Source: Bradyrhizobium sp. Ghvi (GTDB taxonomy: Bacteria; Pseudomonadota; Alphaproteobacteria; Rhizobiales; Xanthobacteraceae). From it: DNA of 39,922 nucleotides. The notes beneath the pieces are model-generated. The model was not told the origin of the DNA and made no database searches. It saw only the letters and a program-made list of their open reading frames with translations. The stretch spans positions 1 to 39,922 of the forward strand of contig NZ_FOVU01000026.1 in the NCBI RefSeq assembly GCF_900115265.1. Direction: 5' to 3'. Shown here in pieces: positions 35,607-39,922 of the stretch (position 1 is its first letter; each line of letters begins with the position of its first letter). Both the position numbers and the translations under genes were made by a program.

Positions 35607-36182
35607 GTTGTTTCGGCCCGGGCTTCTAGACCAATGCTCGCCGCGAACGATAACCGGTTGTCCGGATAGCGCATGAGTCAACCACCGAAACCCGATATTG
35701 GTTCTCCTTAATTGCCACTCAGTCGCTATTAACCGTGCGATATATAGCCATCTCGCCGGTTGGACCAAGTCAGCGTTTCCGGCCGCAGTTTCGGACCGGG
35801 CCGCCTCAGGGAGCTGGACCGGCGTTTCGCCACCGACCCGGTCATCCCGTCAGAGCCGCCGCCGATCGATCCGCCGCCAGCGGCTGGCCGCAAGCCTCGG
35901 CCATCCGTGCCTGTTCGAACAGGGCGCCGTCGAACGTGCATGAATGTTCGAAACCGCACAGACTGGAGTTTTGTGCCGGACTAGGCTGTGATCGCTCCGA
36001 GCTGCCAACGCGCTCAGGGCCTGACGGCCTCGGCGTCCTGGTAGGGGGGATGTCGAGGCCGTCATCATCGGGGCTGCGCTACGGCCGCTCCTTTTTGCGA
36101 CGCGGTATGGTGCCGGCTGCATCCTCAATATGAGGCAGCAGGTAAGTTCGGCAGATTTCAAATCAAACTATGGTCGCTTATC
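35607..36182. other. gene-poor stretch
   Basis: No well-supported gene in 576 bases. A TTG-started, proline-rich plus-strand frame (35760-35984) has G/C-rich third positions but no ribosome site. Its antisense frames are equally open because of the GC-rich composition. No strong hairpin was found. Confidence 0.4.
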
Positions 36183-36374
36183 GTGCGTACTTTCCTTCTC
36201 ATCCTTGCGATATGGCTCCTGATCAACGTTCTGTTTGTCATGGTTCTCTTGCCCTCGCGCAGGCCGATCCCATCGCCGAAACGGTCGGGGAGAACTGGTT
36301 CGCCGACACCCGACGCTGAAAACCTCGAAAGCGCCAAGACCGCTGTGCGACACGAATTGGGACCATGGCTCTAG
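36183..36374 (+). CDS. small membrane protein, paralogue of the 28116 protein
   Basis: A 63-residue protein with a GTG start: VRTFLLILAIWLLINVLFVM then LLPSRRPIPSPKRSG and a polar tail. The single helix plus proline/arginine stretch match the N-terminus of the protein at 28116 (LxILxIWxLxNxLFV...P-R-P). It lacks that protein's second hydrophobic segment, so it is a shorter family member or a truncated copy. The ribosome site is weak and the GTG is the only suitable start. Confidence 0.58.
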   Translation: MRTFLLILAIWLLINVLFVMVLLPSRRPIPSPKRSGRTGSPTPDAENLESAKTAVRHELGPWL

Positions 36375-36415
36375 TCTTTCTGTGTCGATAGCCGCAGTTA
36401 GCCAGGTCGTTGCTC

Positions 36416-36529
36416 ATGGCGGACGTGTCGTTCATCGAAGCAGACGCTCGTGATTTGCGCGAACTGATTTTGCACGACATCCCTGCCCCGCATGGGCAGA
36501 CGAGGGTTGCGAACGAGATGCGCGCGTGA
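36416..36529 (+). CDS. possible 37-residue ORF overlapping a dispersed repeat
   Basis: An ATG-started frame beginning MADVSFIEADARDLRELILH and ending in TGA at 36529. It is charged and helical in its first half. Its second half lies within a repeat element whose other copy (37762-37848) does not keep this reading frame. The frame is therefore more likely chance coding over a repeat than a conserved gene. Confidence 0.25.
   Translation: MADVSFIEADARDLRELILHDIPAPHGQTRVANEMRA
36441..36526 (+). repeat. dispersed hairpin repeat, copy A
   Basis: Similar over about 85 bases to 37762-37848. The most conserved core is GGCAGACGAGGGTTGCGAA, identical in both copies, followed by GAG and a CGCGCG tail. 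Just before it lies a perfect hairpin, CTGCCC (36483-36488) and GGGCAG (36494-36499), also present in the other copy with a different loop. This resembles a REP-like extragenic element. Confidence 0.6.
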
Positions 36530-36686
36530 CCGCAGCGCGCCCGGTGCGCGCATCTAGAAGGTCCTATGACTCCGTGAACGACTGAAGCCGAATCGCTGCC
36601 ACTCCATTTGCCGCCGGACTGGCGCTCCTGGACGATCCACGCTTCCGCCCGTCGGGCAAACTCGCCTGCCTCGGGCCGGCGGCAAG

Positions 36687-36857
36687 ATGACAACATGAAA
36701 ATCGAAGCCGAAGGAATGGAGCGACCTCGAACGCAGGAAGCTTTCGGCAATGAGCCGCCGGCGGTACGGCGCGGCGGAAATTGCCGCGGCCCTTCGCCGA
36801 CATGTCGGCTCGGTCAAGCGGATGGCGCGGGAAATGGGGTTACTTCTGAAAAAATGA
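36687..36857 (+). pseudogene. broken small helix-turn-helix-like gene
   Basis: From 36702 to the TGA at 36855-36857 the sequence encodes a coherent protein, SKPKEWSDLERRKLSAMSRR then RYGAAEIAAALRRHVGSVKR and MAREMGLLLKK. This is a W...E...L...G..EIA..L.R...SVK..A...GL pattern of small Myb/SANT-like DNA-binding proteins seen in Bradyrhizobium. No intact start exists. The ATG at 36687 meets TGA after three codons (36696-36698), and the ATG at 36695 is one base out of frame before a run of four A. It looks like a nonsense or single-base lesion near the N-terminus; a sequencing error or ribosomal slip on the A-run is possible. Confidence 0.6.
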
Positions 36858-36960
36858 CTATCGGGCGAATTTCACCGATCTATCGCAAGAGTGAACGCCT
36901 GTCCGCGTTCGACCGATGCCGGGCCTTAGGTGCGGCATCTCACCGAGCATCGCATCCGGC

Positions 36961-37230
36961 TCATTCGGGGTAGGAGCGGCGGCGCTCGGCTTCCACCGAT
37001 TCGTTTGACGCCAAACAACGGCGCGCGCGCTCGATCTGAGCTTCGGTGGCGCCGCGACTTCGGGCATACATCTCGGCCACGGGCGCTGAGTACTTGGCAA
37101 CATAGTATCTGACATCGGTACAAGAGACGCCTCCGGTCGGGCTGTGATTGCGCGCCGCGAACCCTTCGGAGCTCAGAGAGATCAGCAAGACGGCAGCAGC
37201 CGCGAGAGCACGCACAATCATTCCGGTCAT
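36961..37230 (-). CDS. small exported protein, unknown function
   Basis: An 89-residue protein with a signal peptide (VRALAAAAVLLISLSSEGFA, cleavage near AARN). The mature part reads GVSCTDVRYYVAKYSAPVAE and ends with a helix (EAQIERARRCLAS) containing a second Cys, so one disulphide is likely. The ATG at 37230 has AAGGGGG nine bases upstream. A perfect inverted repeat at 37301-37324 lies about 70 bases before the start. This short Cys-pair protein type is common in Bradyrhizobium; function not known. Confidence 0.75.
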   Translation of the reverse strand: MTGMIVRALAAAAVLLISLSSEGFAARNHSPTGGVSCTDVRYYVAKYSAPVAEMYARSRGATEAQIERARRCLASNESVEAERRRSYPE

Positions 37231-37300
37231 ATTTCCCCCTTCTGAAGACGTCACCGCAGCTGGCCTGAATCGCCTCGAGCGCGCAAATGAACATTCACGC

Positions 37301-37324
37301 AGTGGCGCAAAGTATTGCGCCACT
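37301..37324. promoter_or_regulatory. perfect 10+4+10 inverted repeat, candidate operator
   Basis: AGTGGCGCAA (37301-37310) and TTGCGCCACT (37315-37324) are perfectly complementary with a four-base centre. It lies 71 bases upstream of the start of the minus-strand exported protein gene and outside any gene. Its length and symmetry fit a dimeric regulator site. I do not match it to a known consensus. A hairpin role in RNA is also possible. Confidence 0.6.
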
Positions 37325-37486
37325 GTTGCTTTCATGCGCCGTCGGCGCCGACAGCGCTGAATTTCGGCTCCAGCAGAACCGCTGGCCCATCGACCAAGCA
37401 AAGACCATCCCGCGAACTGTACATCGGAGAGAAACCGTAGAATTCCGGTGTCGCCTGGCCCGGAGGCCGGCAGCGGCCTCTTCGTT

Positions 37487-37582
37487 GTTGATTTTAATGC
37501 ATTAATAATTAAATCTCACGCGAGAATAAATAAATGGACTGTTATTTTAATTTAAACTAGGTTTACATTTAATTCAGGAATG
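37487..37582. promoter_or_regulatory. AT-rich tract in a GC-rich genome
   Basis: About 95 bases are strongly enriched in A and T (runs such as ATTAATAATTAAAT), unlike anything else in the window. It lies within the 938-base gap upstream of the VCBS surface protein gene. Such tracts often mark promoters or binding sites of xenogeneic silencers or MucR-like proteins in alphaproteobacteria. Confidence 0.45.
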
Positions 37583-37656
37583 AATGGCCGTGAACGCTCT
37601 GATCTCACGGTTGTCGTTTCTGAAGCCGTGAAAATTGCAAATCAATAATTGCCAAA

Positions 37657-37680
37657 CGTGGGCAGCAAGGGCCGCCCACG
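37657..37680. other. hairpin in the leader region of the VCBS gene
   Basis: CGTGGGC (37657-37663) pairs perfectly with GCCCACG (37674-37680) around a ten-base loop. A second, weaker repeat (CCGTGA at 37588, TCACGG at 37605) lies upstream. They sit between the AT-rich tract and the VCBS gene and no T-run follows. Confidence 0.35.
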
Positions 37681-37761
37681 AATGGGCAGGGGGATACCGC
37701 TCTAGATCTTTTCGCCTAACCTGGCAGCGATTGGCCGGATTGCTGATACCAGCGTCCGAGC

Positions 37762-37848
37762 GAGCGCTCCCACTTTGCGTGAATTGACCTTGCGGCGAGG
37801 CCTTCTGCCCTGCAGTGGCAGACGAGGGTTGCGAATGAGGCGCGCGCG
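37762..37848 (+). repeat. dispersed hairpin repeat, copy B
   Basis: Partner of 36441-36526. It shares the core GGCAGACGAGGGTTGCGAA and a preceding hairpin, here CTGCC (37805-37809) with GGCAG (37817-37821) and a seven-base loop. The pairing is kept although loop length and flanking bases differ, which supports a structural role. Reading frames are not kept between copies. Confidence 0.6.
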
Positions 37849-38168
37849 TTTTGTGTGGGAGCCCGAGACCATATTCAGCCGGGCTCAGGTTGAAGCCGAT
37901 CTTCAGGCGATTTCGAGTTCTTCTTCAGCATGCGATCCTTCGGTCGAGCTCGTGTGCGGTTCGCAACCGATCCGCCGGCAGTCTCGCACGGTCCGCCCGA
38001 GAGCTGCTGTCAGCCGCGACTGGCCCGCAACATGACGACAGTCGTGCTCGGCGGCACAGCGCTTTTCTTCGACGGTGTAGGCAAGGCATCGGCCGGGCAT
38101 CACCGCGCAATTGTGCAATTTGCCCAGATCCGTGAACGCGGACGGCGCATCATCCGGAGGACTTAGCT

Positions 38169-39922
38169 ATGGCGACCCAGACCACGGGCGGCGGCAGCAC
38201 GGTTTCGTTTGGAAATACGCCGCAAGCCAACGCCGACATTTTCTCGTTTACGGAAGACGCCAGCAACATCCTCATCTTGAATGTGCTGGCAAATGATCTG
38301 GGCGGCGCAGCGAAGACGCTGTTCTCCCTGGATGATGGCACGAGTGCCGCGGCGTCGACCAAGACCTATGCACCTGCGGATCTGCTGGTCAAGGATGTGG
38401 CGTACAGCAGTGACGCGGCCGGCATGGCCGGAACCGGTGACCGCAGCGCGCTCGGTGCGCGCATCTGGATCGAATCGGACGGCGCCGTCCATTACGACAA
38501 GGGCGACATCAACGCTCAGCTTCAGGCGCTGGCGGTCGGACAAACGCTGACCGACACCTTCACCTACGCGATCCAGCTGGGCAACGGCACGCTGAGCTGG
38601 GCGACGGTGACGCTTCAATTCAATGGCGCAAACGACTCGGTCTATATGACGTCGAGCCCGCAGAGCGGCTCAGTGGTGGAAGACGCGCCGTCGACACCGG
38701 ACCCGTCGGACTCCCTGAATGCCGCAGGCACCATCAGCTTCACCGATGTGGATCTCAGCGATACGCACACGGCAGCGTTTGCAGCGTCGCCTACGAATAC
38801 GACCTCGCTTGGCACGTTCTCCCTCGATCCGGTCAATGAGGCGGCCAATGCCGCGAACGGATCGGTGCAGTGGCACTATGCCTTGAACAACGCGGCTGCC
38901 CAATACCTCGCTGCGGGCCAGACCGTCACCGAGAGCTTCGTGGTGACGGTCAACGACGGCCACGGCTCGACGGCTACTCAGACCGTTACGGTCACCATCA
39001 CCGGGACCAACGATGCGGCGACGGTCTCATCGGACTCGAAGGCCGTCACCGAAGGCAATGCTGCCGCCGCGCTGAACACATTCGGCCAGCTCACCATCAC
39101 CGATCCGGATACCGGTCAGGCCCATGTCGTCGCGCAGAGCAACGTCCACGGCACTTACGGCGACTTCACGATCGACGCCAACGGGGCCTGGAGCTACACC
39201 GGCAACGGCGCCCACAATGAGCTCACCGCCGGCCAGCAGGTCCAGGACCAGTTCACGGTGACCAGCCAGGATGGCACCGCGACTGGCACCGTGACGGTGA
39301 CGATCACCGGAACGAACGACGCCGCGACCGTGAGCTCGGACTCGAAGTCCGTCACAGAAGGCGACACCGCAGCTGCACTCAACACCTCGGGCCAATTGAC
39401 CATCACTGACCCTGACAGCGGTGAAGCCCATGTCGTGGCGCAATCAAACGTCCACGGCACCTACGGCGACTTCACGATCGACGCCAACGGCGCCTGGAGC
39501 TACACCGGCAACGGCGCGCACAACGAACTCACTGCCGGCCAGCAGGTGCAGGACCAGTTCACGGTCACCAGCCAGGACGGCACCGCTACCGGCACCGTGA
39601 CGGTGACCATCACCGGCACCAATGACATCGCGACAGTCTCGTCCGACTCGAAGTCCGTCACCGAGGGCGACACCGCCACCGCACTCAACACCTCGGGGCA
39701 GCTGACGATTGTGGATCCCGACAGCGGCGAAGCCCATGTCGTCGCTCAGACCAACGTCCACGGCACCTATGGCGACTTCACCATCGACACCAACGGGGCC
39801 TGGAGCTACACCGGCAACGGCGCTCACAATGAGCTCACTGCCGGACAGCAGGTCCAAGACCAGTTCACGGTGCTGAGCCAGGACGGCACCGCCACCGGCA
39901 CCGTGACGGTGACCATCACCGG
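38169..39922 (+). CDS. large VCBS-repeat surface protein, N-terminal part (cut by window edge)
   Basis: The visible 584 residues belong to a probable giant surface adhesin or matrix protein. There is no signal peptide, as expected for type I-secreted repeat proteins. Residues about 20-160 contain FSFTEDASNILILNVLANDL, a cadherin/VCBS-type start, then one diverged domain (SVVEDAPSTPDPSDSLNAAG), then at least three near-identical 102-residue VCBS domains with NVHGTYGDFTIDANGAWSYT and VTVTITGTND. The ATG at 38169 has a perfect GGAGG eight bases upstream. The end lies outside the window, where more repeats and a secretion signal would be expected. It may bind polysaccharide made by the neighbouring EPS locus; this is inference. 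Confidence 0.88.
   Translation, partial: MATQTTGGGSTVSFGNTPQANADIFSFTEDASNILILNVLANDLGGAAKTLFSLDDGTSAAASTKTYAPADLLVKDVAYSSDAAGMAGTGDRSALGARIWIESDGAVHYDKGDINAQLQALAVGQTLTDTFTYAIQLGNGTLSWATVTLQFNGANDSVYMTSSPQSGSVVEDAPSTPDPSDSLNAAGTISFTDVDLSDTHTAAFAASPTNTTSLGTFSLDPVNEAANAANGSVQWHYALNNAAAQYLAAGQTVTESFVVTVNDGHGSTATQTVTVTITGTNDAATVSSDSKAVTEGNAAAALNTFGQLTITDPDTGQAHVVAQSNVHGTYGDFTIDANGAWSYTGNGAHNELTAGQQVQDQFTVTSQDGTATGTVTVTITGTNDAATVSSDSKSVTEGDTAAALNTSGQLTITDPDSGEAHVVAQSNVHGTYGDFTIDANGAWSYTGNGAHNELTAGQQVQDQFTVTSQDGTATGTVTVTITGTNDIATVSSDSKSVTEGDTATALNTSGQLTIVDPDSGEAHVVAQTNVHGTYGDFTIDTNGAWSYTGNGAHNELTAGQQVQDQFTVLSQDGTATGTVTVTIT
39009..39922 (+). repeat. tandem 306-bp (102-residue) VCBS repeats
   Basis: Three copies begin at 39009, 39315 and 39621 (the Asn codon of TGTND), an exact 306-base period. 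The third runs off the window a few bases before its end. Copies are roughly 90% identical in DNA, with many differences at third codon positions. Such arrays readily change copy number and are hard to assemble. Confidence 0.92.

Noticed and set aside
35760..35984. Proline-rich plus-strand frame with TTG start
   Set aside because: No ribosome site, low-complexity translation, and an equally open antisense frame.
39027..39857. Minus-strand frames opposite the VCBS repeats
   Set aside because: Repetitive mirror of the VCBS coding strand, no ribosome site or domain.

Overview
The window looks like an exopolysaccharide (EPS) biosynthesis locus of a GC-rich alphaproteobacterium, most likely Bradyrhizobium or a close relative. 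That placement is an inference. It rests on the GC-rich codon usage, the gene set (GDP-mannose and UDP-galacturonate supply, a Wzx/Wzy/Wzc-type pathway, many acyltransferases) and the several short secreted or single-helix proteins typical of that group. No rRNA, tRNA, CRISPR array, insertion sequence, integrase or phage gene was seen.

Region 1 (1-1.4 kb, minus strand) holds the N-terminal part of a mannose-1-phosphate guanylyltransferase and a UDP-glucuronate 4-epimerase, which supply GDP-mannose and UDP-galacturonate. Region 2 (1.8-16 kb, plus strand) holds a predicted exported flavoenzyme, three GT4 glycosyltransferases, a signal-peptide glycoside hydrolase, a first Wzx-type flippase, a 1303-residue glycoside hydrolase with four tandem 166-residue repeats and a type I-like C-terminus, and an acyltransferase-3 protein. 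Region 3 (16-19.5 kb) holds a second flippase (minus), diverging from a polysaccharide pyruvyltransferase and another GT4 enzyme (plus). Region 4 (19.5-24.3 kb, minus) is a compact operon: acyltransferase, Wzy-like polymerase, acyltransferase, acyltransferase. Region 5 (24.9-31.2 kb) holds a small exported protein, a Wzc/ExoP-type chain-length regulator with tyrosine kinase domain, a small membrane protein, the polyprenyl-phosphate sugar-1-phosphate transferase that starts repeat-unit assembly, and a PPP-type metallophosphatase.

The logic is a Wzx/Wzy pathway. Nucleotide sugars are made, the first sugar is loaded on undecaprenyl phosphate, GT4 enzymes extend the unit, acyl and pyruvyl groups decorate it, Wzx flips it, Wzy polymerises it and Wzc sets chain length. 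Two clan GH-A hydrolases with different apparent export routes may trim the product. No outer-membrane exporter (Wza) is present, so it should lie elsewhere.

Region 6 (31.2-38.2 kb) is gene-poor and carries short, mostly unrecognised ORFs with long non-coding stretches. It includes small single-helix proteins (two are paralogues), a broken helix-turn-helix gene, a hairpin-bearing dispersed repeat in two copies, and a perfect inverted repeat that could be an operator. Region 7 (38.2 kb to the end) is the N-terminal part of a large VCBS-repeat surface protein whose 306-bp repeats run off the window.

Most notable are the exported flavoenzyme inside an EPS operon, the repeat-bearing secreted hydrolase paired with a signal-peptide hydrolase, the two flippases and four acyltransferases in one locus, the perfect inverted repeat at 37301-37324, and the hairpin repeat pair.
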